A stretch of 9,134 nucleotides of DNA, from assembly GCA_020444165.1 (NCBI GenBank), contig JAHLLK010000182.1:1-9134 (forward strand), written 5' to 3'. Shown one piece after another: positions 1 through 6,266 of this stretch. Source of the stretch: Deltaproteobacteria bacterium. Its GTDB lineage: Bacteria; Desulfobacterota; Desulfarculia; Desulfarculales; Desulfarculaceae. Position 1 is the first letter of the stretch. Each line of letters begins with the position of its first letter. Made by a program: the position numbers and the translations under genes. The notes beneath the pieces are model-generated. The model saw only the letters and a program-made list of their open reading frames with translations, made no database searches and had not been told where the DNA came from.

Positions 1-73
1 TGTGAGGCTTGGCAAAACCGCGTTTTTGCCAAGCCGACATTGCACGGGGCAGGATGCCCCGTGCAATGCTCTC
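1..73. repeat. Left copy of 73-bp inverted twin-hairpin repeat
   Basis: This segment is the reverse complement of 6267-6339 with one mismatch (position 55 against 6285), so the two copies bracket about 6.2 kb. It contains two perfect palindromes. One has arms at 6-17 and 24-35 (12 bp, key bases GGCTTGGCAAAA) with a 6-nt loop. The other has arms at 38-51 and 55-68 (14 bp, CATTGCACGGGGCA) with a GGA loop. The inner end lies 7 nt past the stop codon of the minus-strand gene at 81-608, so that transcript runs into it. There is no T-run after either hairpin, so it is not a canonical intrinsic terminator, although it could protect the mRNA 3' end. The repeat may extend beyond the left edge of the window. 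Confidence 0.93.
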
Positions 74-80
74 AGTTGGG

Positions 81-608
81 TTAGCTAGCTAAAAAATAGG
101 GTAACATTCTATCAACGATAGTTATGATATCTTGATCGGGATATTTTTGGCCTTTCCACGCCTTGAAATCTTTAATAATCGCGTCTAAAGTGACGTCTTC
201 GCCAGACGCCTTTAGGGCCCTGGCACAATACAAAGCAGTACCCAGTATTTCCATATGGGGAAAATCGAATTTCCCGTCCACTATTTCACAAAACTGACTT
301 ATAGCATCTTCCAATTTTCTAGAAAGATCGTCAGATATTTCAAGGTTCAGCGAAGATTCATCTAAAACCTCATATTGAATACCCCTGCATTTAACAACAC
401 CAGCAAACTCCATTTCGTCCAAGGCTTCAGCTAGACCAAACGAAAATGGTCCATAGGTGAACGGTTTAAACCTAAACCCAGACCTAAAATATAAAGAATC
501 AACAAAATAAGTAAATTTTTGAATGACTATCTTGTAAAGAGGGACCTTTTGGTCGGCCAATTTTAGTAGTATGCTTGCCAGAAATGGCTTTCCCGCTCTT
601 CTAGACAT
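81..608 (-). CDS. Small YwgA/Panacea-like winged-helix-type protein
   Basis: This 175-residue protein has no confidently assigned function. Residues about 10-90 resemble the YwgA / DUF4065 (Panacea, SocA-like) class of small proteins. There is a helical start with a K-[IV]-x-[IV]-Q-K-F-x-Y-F-V stretch, then a YGPFS element (about 52-56) followed by an acidic helix (ALDEMEFAGVV). In relatives that pattern reads LQK...YGPYS...L..L...G. The C-terminal half is mixed helical and unassigned. The ATG at 608 lies inside the end of the upstream HD gene (8-nt overlap, different frame), which implies translational coupling and a functional pair. In Bacillus subtilis ywgA sits beside the COG1078 HD gene ywfO, which supports the assignment. 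The gene is AT-rich compared with the window core. The family guess rests on motif memory and could be wrong; Panacea proteins can act as antitoxins, but nothing here shows that. Confidence 0.8.
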   Translation of the reverse strand: MSRRAGKPFLASILLKLADQKVPLYKIVIQKFTYFVDSLYFRSGFRFKPFTYGPFSFGLAEALDEMEFAGVVKCRGIQYEVLDESSLNLEISDDLSRKLEDAISQFCEIVDGKFDFPHMEILGTALYCARALKASGEDVTLDAIIKDFKAWKGQKYPDQDIITIVDRMLPYFLAS

Positions 609-1974
609 TTTGTACCCCTTGATTAGCGCTGAAACAGTCTTTTACAATCTCCTGAATCCCTTCGGGTGCAACATAAATGCGATAAATCATGGGTGGTTTT
701 TCCACAAAATGCTTAAAAATCCAGGAGACTCTCCTAATGTCGGTGGTTAAAGCTTGATAAATCCCGTAGGTGTGTCTTCTAACCAAAATAGAATTAGGAT
801 CATCGAGATCAGCATCTATGCTACAATTCTGAACCTCATTCTCTGACAAGCGAAGACTCTTCAATATATCTACCTGCACGGTTTTCTTAAAAAAATCTAC
901 CCCTTCTCGGTAACCAGCCTTTTGCAGTCTTTCGAAATAATAATTGAATACATCTTCTCCATTTTCATGATTATTCGTCTCGTCTACAATCAATTTAAGA
1001 TGATTTCTACGCAACAAACACTCACTCCAAAAATCGCCATTTCTGACCTGGGCCTTAAACCTTTCAATTAAATAATTGTCATCGAAATATTCGAATTCAT
1101 TAAAATCCAAATCTACCAATTTATTATTAGCATCCTTCGAGAACCATAGTGATATTTTTCTTTGTTCATAATTTTTCAGAAACATTTCCAAGGCAATGTC
1201 GTATCCCATACGTGTTCGGTGAAATGGCACCTGCATATTATAATGATACCGAGCAATAAGAAAAGATTCAGCGACATAAACATCTTTCTCGTCTATGACC
1301 AGCCGAAACGAATCTTGATCCCCGGTGGCAGCAAACATTGAAGCATATCGCGCGGCATCGTATTCTCCATATTTCACTCCACAACAATGAGAGTCCCGTA
1401 ACAAATAATCTGCACGATCTGCATCCAATTGGCCCGAAATAATTTCGTGAAGCAGACGATATTTAGGCCTAAATTCAGACGTCAACAACGACGCAACCGT
1501 TTTAGGCCTTATCTCGATACTCTCGAGAACATCTTTTATGGGTGGATAATTTTCAATAATACAACAACTTATCTCTTCATGCCCAAAATCATCCAGGTAA
1601 ACTTCTTCTGCCGCATGCGAGAATGGAATGTGACCTATGTCGTGCAACAAGGCTGCGAATCTAAGTATCGTAGCGTAAGTTATCTTTTCCCGTTCTGTCA
1701 GCGCCTTTATTACCTTATTGTCGGTTTTTTCATTGTTAACAACTGCTGCAAACATTGCGGTGGCCGAATGAACCACTCCCAGCGAGTGCACAAATCTGGA
1801 ATTTTCCGCAGAGGGATAAACGAATTTGGTTAAAGCTAATTGATGAACTCGTCGCAATCGCTGAAACAAGGGCGAGTCGACAATTCTCATCTCGTGAGGT
1901 GTGAGCCTAATGAATCCATAGATAGGGTCACGCAAGCGAATACTTGCCCCGAGTTGCTTTAAGAGGGTATCCAT
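601..1974 (-). CDS. HD-superfamily phosphohydrolase (COG1078, YwfO/dNTPase-like)
   Basis: This is a 457-residue cytosolic metal-dependent phosphohydrolase of the COG1078 type; relatives include YwfO and SAMHD1-like dNTP triphosphohydrolases. Visible signatures, in order, are DPIYGFI (16-22), FQRLRRVHQL (37-46), RFVHSLGVVHSA with the first metal ligand H63 (60-71), LLHDIGHIPFSH with H111/D112 (109-120), and ISGQLDADRADYLLRD with the last Asp ligand (179-194). All HD ligands are therefore present and the enzyme should be active. Its length is near the family norm and the N-terminus matches family starts, which supports the ATG at 1974. No Shine-Dalgarno sequence precedes that ATG on the minus strand. 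It is the first gene of an overlapping pair with the YwgA-like gene. It is AT-rich compared with the core, suggesting acquisition. The substrate (dGTP, mixed dNTPs or another nucleotide) cannot be read from the sequence, and a phage-defence role through dNTP depletion is only a possibility. Confidence 0.95.
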   Translation of the reverse strand: MDTLLKQLGASIRLRDPIYGFIRLTPHEMRIVDSPLFQRLRRVHQLALTKFVYPSAENSRFVHSLGVVHSATAMFAAVVNNEKTDNKVIKALTEREKITYATILRFAALLHDIGHIPFSHAAEEVYLDDFGHEEISCCIIENYPPIKDVLESIEIRPKTVASLLTSEFRPKYRLLHEIISGQLDADRADYLLRDSHCCGVKYGEYDAARYASMFAATGDQDSFRLVIDEKDVYVAESFLIARYHYNMQVPFHRTRMGYDIALEMFLKNYEQRKISLWFSKDANNKLVDLDFNEFEYFDDNYLIERFKAQVRNGDFWSECLLRRNHLKLIVDETNNHENGEDVFNYYFERLQKAGYREGVDFFKKTVQVDILKSLRLSENEVQNCSIDADLDDPNSILVRRHTYGIYQALTTDIRRVSWIFKHFVEKPPMIYRIYVAPEGIQEIVKDCFSANQGVQNV

Positions 1975-2146
1975 TGGGCCAACCGTTCAGGAGGAGGCGG
2001 CATAGGGTTCTACTCCTGCCAGGTGGAGGTTACTCCACACCACTTACTCAGGTCAACCAACACTTGTGGTTCTTCGAGAATAATCATACTACCGGTCGTG
2101 GTGCAGAAGATGACATTGGAATACCCACACCCCGTTACACAACAAT

Positions 2147-2174
2147 AGTATAGCATGCCACATTCGGCACGCAA
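2147..2174 (-). promoter_or_regulatory. Candidate extended -10 promoter for the HD/YwgA-like operon
   Basis: Read on the minus strand there is a TATACT box (2147-2152) preceded immediately by TGC (2153-2155), giving an extended -10. A partial -35 (TTGCGT, 2169-2174) lies 16 nt upstream. Transcription would begin near 2140 and leave a leader of roughly 165 nt before the ATG at 1974. The -10 is good and the -35 poor, as is usual for extended -10 promoters. A TATGAT further downstream lacks any -35 and is a weaker candidate. Confidence 0.4.
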
Positions 2175-2190
2175 GCCCCGTCCCCCCGGT

Positions 2191-2219
2191 TTGACAACCC
2201 CTGGCCGCCGTCATAAACT
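2191..2219 (+). promoter_or_regulatory. Candidate sigma-70 promoter for the His-rich peptide/MFS operon
   Basis: A perfect TTGACA -35 (2191-2196) is followed after 17 nt by TAAACT (2214-2219, four of six consensus bases). The start point would be near 2226, giving a leader of about 25 nt. The leader includes a strong ribosome site, GGAGGA (2240-2245), 5 nt before the ATG at 2251. The -35 boxes of this promoter and of the leftward promoter are only 16 bp apart. Confidence 0.55.
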
Positions 2220-2230
2220 GTGAGATCACA
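2219..2230. promoter_or_regulatory. Short palindrome at the rightward start point, possible operator
   Basis: The 12-bp sequence TGTGAGATCACA has perfect 5-bp arms (TGTGA/TCACA) separated by 2 bp. It begins at the end of the -10 box and covers the expected start of transcription, where a repressor would block initiation. The half-sites match CRP half-sites, but CRP needs a 6-bp spacer rather than 2, so CRP is unlikely. A metal-responsive repressor would suit the gene it precedes, but the sequence does not identify one. Confidence 0.3.
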
Positions 2231-2250
2231 CTGACCTCCGGAGGACTCCC

Positions 2251-2466
2251 ATGTGCGAGTGTTGCGGCAAGCATACCCACCACCACGATCATGACCACGA
2301 GCACGACCATGAGCACGATCATGACCATGAGCACGGTCACGGCCACCACCACCATCACGACCATGACCACGAGCATGACCACGGCCACACCCATGAGCAC
2401 AGCCACGGCCCGGTCATCACGGTGATCGAAGTCCCCACCCCCAACAAGGCCGCTGCCGATAACTAA
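2251..2466 (+). CDS. Cys/His-rich metal-binding peptide, resembling an isolated HypB N-terminus
   Basis: This 71-residue protein opens with MCECCG (Cys 2, 4, 5). It is followed by a tract from residue 8 to 52 in which 26 residues are His, mostly alternating with Asp or Glu and including one run of five His. It ends in a short non-repetitive tail ([19 protein letters not shown]). Such tracts bind Ni2+, Zn2+, Co2+ or Cu2+ for storage or delivery. The N-terminal Cys cluster plus His tract resembles the nickel-binding head of the hydrogenase/urease GTPase HypB, but the GTPase domain is absent and the gene stops cleanly. No signal peptide is visible, so it is probably cytosolic. The start is well supported by GGAGGA 5 nt upstream of the ATG. 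The MFS gene begins 28 nt after its stop, so the two are probably co-transcribed. The metal identity and any HypB ancestry are inference. Confidence 0.85.
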   Translation: MCECCGKHTHHHDHDHEHDHEHDHDHEHGHGHHHHHDHDHEHDHGHTHEHSHGPVITVIEVPTPNKAAADN

Positions 2467-2494
2467 GCTCCGCTCCCCAGCCGGCGGACCCGCC

Positions 2495-3769
2495 TTGCCC
2501 CCCGTGCAGCCCGCCCTGGGCCTGAGCGAACACGTCGTCCCCGAGGACCAGTCCGCCCTGGGCCCCCTGGGGCCGGCCGAACGCCGGCTCATGTGGGTCC
2601 TGGCCTCCACCACCTTCGTGGCCATGGTGGGCGTGTCCATCATCGTGCCCTTCCTGCCCCTGTTCGCCCAATCCCTGGGAGCCTCCGGGGTGGTCATGGG
2701 CTTCATCTTCAGTGTGTTCAGCCTGGTCCGCTCCATCACCATGCCCGTGGTCGGGCCCCTGTCCGACCGGCACGGCCGCAAGCCCTTCATCTGGACGGGG
2801 CTGTTGGGGTACTCCGCCACCGCCCTGCTCCTCCTGACCGTGAGCAGCCCCTTGGGCCTGATCATGAACCGCGCCTTCCAGGGGCTCTTCGGGGCCATGG
2901 TCCTGCCCGTGAGCCTGGCCCTGGTGGCCGACGTGATCCCCAAAGGCCGCGAAGGCCGCGTCATGGGCTTCTTCAACATGGCCCTCCTCCTGGGCTTCGG
3001 CCTGGGGCCGCCCTTGGGCGGTTTTGTCTATGATCACCTGGGCCTGGACGCCAACTTCTATCTGCAGGCCGGACTGAGCTTCCTGAGCCTGTTGGCGGTG
3101 CTCGTCTGGGTGCGGGAGCCCCCGGCCCTGAAGCGCTCCCACCGGGGCCGGGGCCTGGATTTCTCGCTCCTGGCCGACCGCGACTTCCTGGGCATCTTCC
3201 TGGCCCGCTTCGGCGCCGCCGCGGCCATGGGCTGCTTCATGGCCTTTGTGCCGCTCTTGTTCCAGCGCTACACCCTGTCCAACTCGGCCGTGGGGCTCTT
3301 CTTCGGGGTCAACGTGCTGGTGATGGTGGCCATGCAGATACCCTCGGGCCGCCTGGCCGACCGCCTGCCCCGGGTGCCCCTGGCCTTTGTGGGGGTGTTC
3401 GGCAGCGGAGTGTGCAAGTTCCTCCTGCCCTGGGCCGGCGGCCTGCCGGGGCTGTTGGTGCTCAGCGTCAGCGAGGGCTTTTTCGCCGGCCTGGCCCTGC
3501 CGGCCCTCACCGCCCTGGCCGTGAGCCGCGGCCGGGCGCTGGGTCACGGCATGGGCCGGGTCATGGCCGACTTCACCATGGCCATGTCCCTGGGCATCCT
3601 GGTGGGGCCGGTGTTGGGCGGCTGGCTGGTTGACGTCTCCGGGGTGGCCGCCAGCTTTTGGCTGGCCGGCGGGGCGGCCATGGCCGGCAGCCTGGGGCTC
3701 GTGGCGCTGACCCGCTCCAGCTCGGCCCCGGCCACTCCGCCGCCGGCCGCGCCCGAGGAATCCGCCTAG
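2495..3769 (+). CDS. MFS transporter, DHA1-type drug/metabolite exporter family
   Basis: This inner-membrane secondary transporter of the major facilitator superfamily has up to 424 residues. Hydrophobic segments compatible with about 12 membrane spans run from residue 34 to 408. The signature loop-2/3 motif A is GPLSDRHGRKP (87-97). The antiporter-type motif C is GFGLGPPLGG (167-176). The second-half repeat of motif A is SGRLADRLPR. Together these favour a proton-coupled exporter of the DHA1 type. The substrate cannot be assigned. The start is uncertain: TTG 2495 gives a 32-residue hydrophilic leader with only a weak upstream GGCGGA; GTG 2504 or ATG 2591 (residue 33, just before the first span) are alternatives. 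The 28-nt gap after the His-rich peptide gene suggests a shared transcript and hints at a metal or metal-chelate substrate, which is inference. Composition matches the GC-rich core. Confidence 0.92.
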   Translation: MPPVQPALGLSEHVVPEDQSALGPLGPAERRLMWVLASTTFVAMVGVSIIVPFLPLFAQSLGASGVVMGFIFSVFSLVRSITMPVVGPLSDRHGRKPFIWTGLLGYSATALLLLTVSSPLGLIMNRAFQGLFGAMVLPVSLALVADVIPKGREGRVMGFFNMALLLGFGLGPPLGGFVYDHLGLDANFYLQAGLSFLSLLAVLVWVREPPALKRSHRGRGLDFSLLADRDFLGIFLARFGAAAAMGCFMAFVPLLFQRYTLSNSAVGLFFGVNVLVMVAMQIPSGRLADRLPRVPLAFVGVFGSGVCKFLLPWAGGLPGLLVLSVSEGFFAGLALPALTALAVSRGRALGHGMGRVMADFTMAMSLGILVGPVLGGWLVDVSGVAASFWLAGGAAMAGSLGLVALTRSSSAPATPPPAAPEESA

Positions 3770-3880
3770 CGCTCCCCCGCTTTCTCCGGCTCCGGCGGCC
3801 GCGGCCCCTACCTCCGGCGCTGCCCCCCGCGGCCCGAAAAGCCCTTGCGCCAGCTGGTCCCGGGGCCGTAGAGTTTCCTG

Positions 3881-3887
3881 AGGAGGT
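3881..3887 (+). promoter_or_regulatory. Strong ribosome binding site fixing the TTG start of pcm
   Basis: AGGAGGT, continuing as AGGAGGTGA, matches the 16S anti-Shine-Dalgarno almost completely and sits 9 nt before TTG 3896. It settles the choice of a TTG start over the next in-frame ATG (3935), which falls inside the conserved RRRMVEEQI segment. The rest of the 126-nt gap (3770-3895) is GC-rich with no convincing promoter or terminator. Confidence 0.85.
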
Positions 3888-3895
3888 GAATATCC

Positions 3896-4543
3896 TTGCC
3901 TAGTTACCCAGATTTTCCCGTGCTCCGCCGCCGCATGGTGGAAGAACAGATCCGCGCCCGGGGCATCCGGGACGAGCGGCTCTTGAAGATCATGTCCGAG
4001 CTGCCCCGTCACTTGTTCCTGGACGAGGCCCTGCAAAACCAGGCCTATCAAGACAACCCCATGCCCATCGGAGAGAGCCAGACCATCAGCCAGCCCTACA
4101 TGGTGGCCCTGATGAGCGAGGCCATGGGGCTCACCGGCCGGGAGAAGGTGCTGGAGATCGGCACCGGCAGCGGCTACCAGACCGCCATCCTGGCCAAGCT
4201 GGCCGATTGGGTCTACAGCGTGGAGCGCATCGGCGTCCTGTCCCGCCGCGCCATGAAAGTGTTGGAACAGCTCAAGATATTCAACGTGAACCTGAAGATC
4301 GACGACGGCACCCTGGGCTGGCCCGAGCACGCGCCCTATGACGCCATCATGGTCACCGCCGGCGCGCCGCACCTGCCCCGCCCCTTGTTGGAGCAGTTGG
4401 CCGAGGGCGGCCGCCTGGTGGTGCCGGTGGGCGACCGCTACGTGCAGACCCTGTGGCGAGTCACCCGCCGGGGCGAGGAGTTCGTGGAGGAAGACCTGGG
4501 CGGTTGCCGTTTCGTGCAACTCATCGGCGAGCATGGGTGGTAA
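3896..4543 (+). CDS. pcm: Protein-L-isoaspartate O-methyltransferase
   Basis: This 215-residue cytosolic repair enzyme transfers a methyl group from S-adenosylmethionine to L-isoaspartyl residues in aged proteins, starting their conversion back to aspartate (EC 2.1.1.77). Family features appear in order: RRRMVEEQIRARGI (11-24), LPRHLF (36-41), the substrate-side SQTISQPYMVALM (61-73), SAM-binding motif I VLEIGTGSGYQTAIL (85-99) with the following acidic E110, then YDAIMVTAGAP and a GGRLVVPVG strand-turn near the C-terminus. The length is normal and no key motif is missing. It starts at TTG behind a near-perfect ribosome site. The next gene begins 3 nt after its stop, so the two are surely co-transcribed. 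GC-rich composition marks it as part of the native core. Confidence 0.96.
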   Translation: MPSYPDFPVLRRRMVEEQIRARGIRDERLLKIMSELPRHLFLDEALQNQAYQDNPMPIGESQTISQPYMVALMSEAMGLTGREKVLEIGTGSGYQTAILAKLADWVYSVERIGVLSRRAMKVLEQLKIFNVNLKIDDGTLGWPEHAPYDAIMVTAGAPHLPRPLLEQLAEGGRLVVPVGDRYVQTLWRVTRRGEEFVEEDLGGCRFVQLIGEHGW

Positions 4544-4546
4544 GCC

Positions 4547-5038
4547 ATGCCACAGAACCCTGCGACCCCCTCCCCGCCTGCCCGCCACCGCTACATCTCG
4601 GTGATCGGCGCCGGCTCGCCCACGCGCGCGCAATATGAAATGGCTCGGGAACTGGGCGGGCTCCTGGCCCAGGCCGGCTTTGCCGTGGTCACCGGCGGCC
4701 TGGGCGGGGTGATGGAAGCCGCCTGCCGGGGCGCTTCCGAAGCCGGCGGGGTCACCCTGGGCATCATCCCGGGCAGCGACCCGGCCGCGGCCAACCCCTA
4801 TTGCCAGACCGTGGTGCCCAGCGGCCTGGGCCAGGCCCGCAACGTGCTGGTGGTGGCCACCGGCCTGGCCGCCGTGGCCGTGGGCGGCAGCACGGGCACC
4901 CTGTCGGAGATCGGCCACGCCCTCAAAATGGGCCGCCTGGTGGTCAGCCTGGACTCCTGGGACATCCCGGGGGTGCACCAAGCGCGGGACGCACGGGAAG
5001 CTATGGCCATAATCACCGACAACACCGATACGACTTGA
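4547..5038 (+). CDS. TIGR00725/LOG-like SLOG nucleotide-binding protein
   Basis: This 163-residue Rossmann-type protein belongs to the SLOG superfamily, close to the TIGR00725 group and more distantly to LOG phosphoribohydrolases. Signatures are YISVIGAGSPT (16-26), VVTGGLGGVMEAACRGA (47-63), TLGIIPG (70-76), and AVGGSTGTLSEIGHALK (111-127), the last corresponding to the PGGxGTxxE nucleotide-binding motif of LOG enzymes. The proline of that motif is replaced (VGGSTGT), so classical LOG activity on nucleoside 5'-monophosphates is uncertain. It starts with ATG 3 nt after the pcm stop, with a GGTGGTAAG purine stretch at the end of pcm serving as the ribosome site. A SIR2-like gene follows 22 nt after its stop. 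Function in this group is unknown. SLOG domains bind NAD-derived nucleotides in some signalling systems, but this gene has native GC-rich composition and looks like housekeeping. Confidence 0.9.
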   Translation: MPQNPATPSPPARHRYISVIGAGSPTRAQYEMARELGGLLAQAGFAVVTGGLGGVMEAACRGASEAGGVTLGIIPGSDPAAANPYCQTVVPSGLGQARNVLVVATGLAAVAVGGSTGTLSEIGHALKMGRLVVSLDSWDIPGVHQARDAREAMAIITDNTDTT

Positions 5039-5060
5039 GTGAGGAACTGGGGGGGAACCA

Positions 5061-6245
5061 GTGCAAAACTCTGAAGATTTCACGGTATATGTGCTGGGGG
5101 CCGGAGCTTCTATCGGGCACACGGGCGGCCTTTTCCCCTCGATCATGGATTTCTTCGCGAAGGCGCGGAAACTGCGGATTCTGGGCCAACAAAACGAGCT
5201 GCGCGAATTTGCTTCAAAACAAACCGGCAAGGATATTTTTGGCGAAGACTGTAAAATTAATTTAGAAGATCTACTGACAACCATCGAGATAGAAAAAGAA
5301 CTTAGATCAAGTTTACCCATTGAAGCTACCAGCGCCCAGGCCTTGGAGCTTATACGGCAACTGTTGAACAGGCTACAATTGGATTTTTACGACAGAATGG
5401 AGCACAAAGACAACAAATTACCAAACGAATACGATCTGCTTTGCGCCGCCCTCAAACCGCGCGACACAATAATAAGCTTTAATTGGGACACACTGCTCGA
5501 CAACCTGCTCCAGCGGGAAGACATCCTGCGACATTACTACGAACATTTGGCTGACGCCAAACCTCTCCCAGATAATCAGTATCTCCATTCCTTGATAAAA
5601 TTGTCCGGCATAGGCGAATCAACTGTTGACAACATAGGTTATCGCCCTCCCTATCTAGACTGGTCCAACCAAAAAGGTTTTTATTTGAAGCTGCACGGCT
5701 CGATTGATCAGTTTTATTGCAGCAACGAGGGGTGCCGCGCCTGCCAGAAGATGTTTCCGGTCTTGGACTCCTCACAAACGGATTATCGCTGCTCGGAATG
5801 CAGCGAACAGATGAAATTGCTCATCGTACCGCCGGTATTGAACAAAAACTACCGCACCTCGCCACCTATACGCAAAGCCTGGAATATCGCCACTTCAGAA
5901 ATTTCTCTGGCCAGCAGGCTGGTGATCTGGGGCTATAGTTTGCCCCCCACGGATTTTTACGTGCAGTGGCTTTTGCGCAACATCGACAAAACCAAACTGC
6001 GGGAAGTGGCCATCATAAACAAAGGACTGGTCGCCAGTCTGGATCGCGCCAACGATCCACCCGGCGGCAAGAAGCTTAACCGCAACCTGTCACAGCGCTT
6101 CAAGAGTTGCCTGAGCGGCTCCAGCAGCGAAAACACCACCCTCAGCCTTTACGAAATTTTCTCTGATTATCACGAGGGGAAAGCCCTGAAAGTGAAATAC
6201 AGCGGTCCTGAGCACCTGCAATATTGGGATGAAGACTTCAGGTGA
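5061..6245 (+). CDS. SIR2-like NAD-binding protein with tetracysteine zinc module
   Basis: This 394-residue protein of the SIR2-like (SIR2_2 type) group is probably cytosolic. The NAD-binding start is VLGAGAS (11-17). SFNWD (139-143) takes the place of the sirtuin TQNID motif and keeps Asn141 and Asp143. KLHGS (210-214) carries the expected catalytic His212. A zinc module follows with C225-x2-C228 and C244-x2-C247, plus an extra C220. The Rossmann fold closes with GYSLPPTD (291-298). All catalytic residues are present, so it should cleave NAD, either as a deacylase or as an NADase; the zinc module favours a sirtuin-like fold, while SFNWD is common in bacterial defence SIR2 proteins. It starts at GTG 5061 behind GGGGGGA, 22 nt after the SLOG gene, so it can be co-transcribed with pcm and SLOG. 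Its AT-rich composition differs sharply from that of pcm and SLOG, pointing to acquisition. Confidence 0.93.
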   Translation: MQNSEDFTVYVLGAGASIGHTGGLFPSIMDFFAKARKLRILGQQNELREFASKQTGKDIFGEDCKINLEDLLTTIEIEKELRSSLPIEATSAQALELIRQLLNRLQLDFYDRMEHKDNKLPNEYDLLCAALKPRDTIISFNWDTLLDNLLQREDILRHYYEHLADAKPLPDNQYLHSLIKLSGIGESTVDNIGYRPPYLDWSNQKGFYLKLHGSIDQFYCSNEGCRACQKMFPVLDSSQTDYRCSECSEQMKLLIVPPVLNKNYRTSPPIRKAWNIATSEISLASRLVIWGYSLPPTDFYVQWLLRNIDKTKLREVAIINKGLVASLDRANDPPGGKKLNRNLSQRFKSCLSGSSSENTTLSLYEIFSDYHEGKALKVKYSGPEHLQYWDEDFR

Positions 6246-6266
6246 GAAGCAACCGACTGCCATATA

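Larger units (their letters stand above)
1975..2250. other. Divergent intergenic regulatory region
   Basis: This 276-nt gap separates the leftward HD operon from the rightward His-rich peptide gene. It contains two candidate promoters facing away from each other, a short palindrome near the rightward start point, and a long leader (about 165 nt) for the HD operon. The leader can form small stems: 2023-2028 with 2033-2038 (GTGGAG/CTCCAC), and 1988-1993 with 2013-2018 (CAGGAG/CTCCTG). A short frame on the plus strand (TTG at 1944 to 2153) has no ribosome site and no recognisable sequence, so I do not call it a gene. Confidence 0.6.

Noticed and set aside
1..73. Terminal inverted repeat of a simple transposon
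   Set aside because: No transposase lies between the copies, the enclosed genes are largely ordinary chromosomal ones, and the internally palindromic form is unlike usual transposon ends. A dispersed palindromic repeat fits better.
1429..1833. 134-codon plus-strand frame inside the HD gene
   Set aside because: It is antisense to the conserved HD motifs, with no ribosome site and no recognisable sequence.
2219..2230. CRP binding site
   Set aside because: The half-sites match TGTGA/TCACA, but the 2-bp spacer is wrong for CRP, which needs 6 bp.
2089..2979. Minus-strand frame opposite the His-rich gene, with a Val/Met-rich stretch that looks like a membrane segment
   Set aside because: The hydrophobic run is simply the His/Asp codon repeat read in reverse; it also crosses the promoter region and the MFS gene.
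2417..5320. Very long minus-strand open frame (967 codons) opposite MFS, pcm and SLOG genes
   Set aside because: It lies antisense to three clearly recognisable genes. Its product is low-complexity, rich in G, A, H and Q, as expected from reading GC-rich codons backward.
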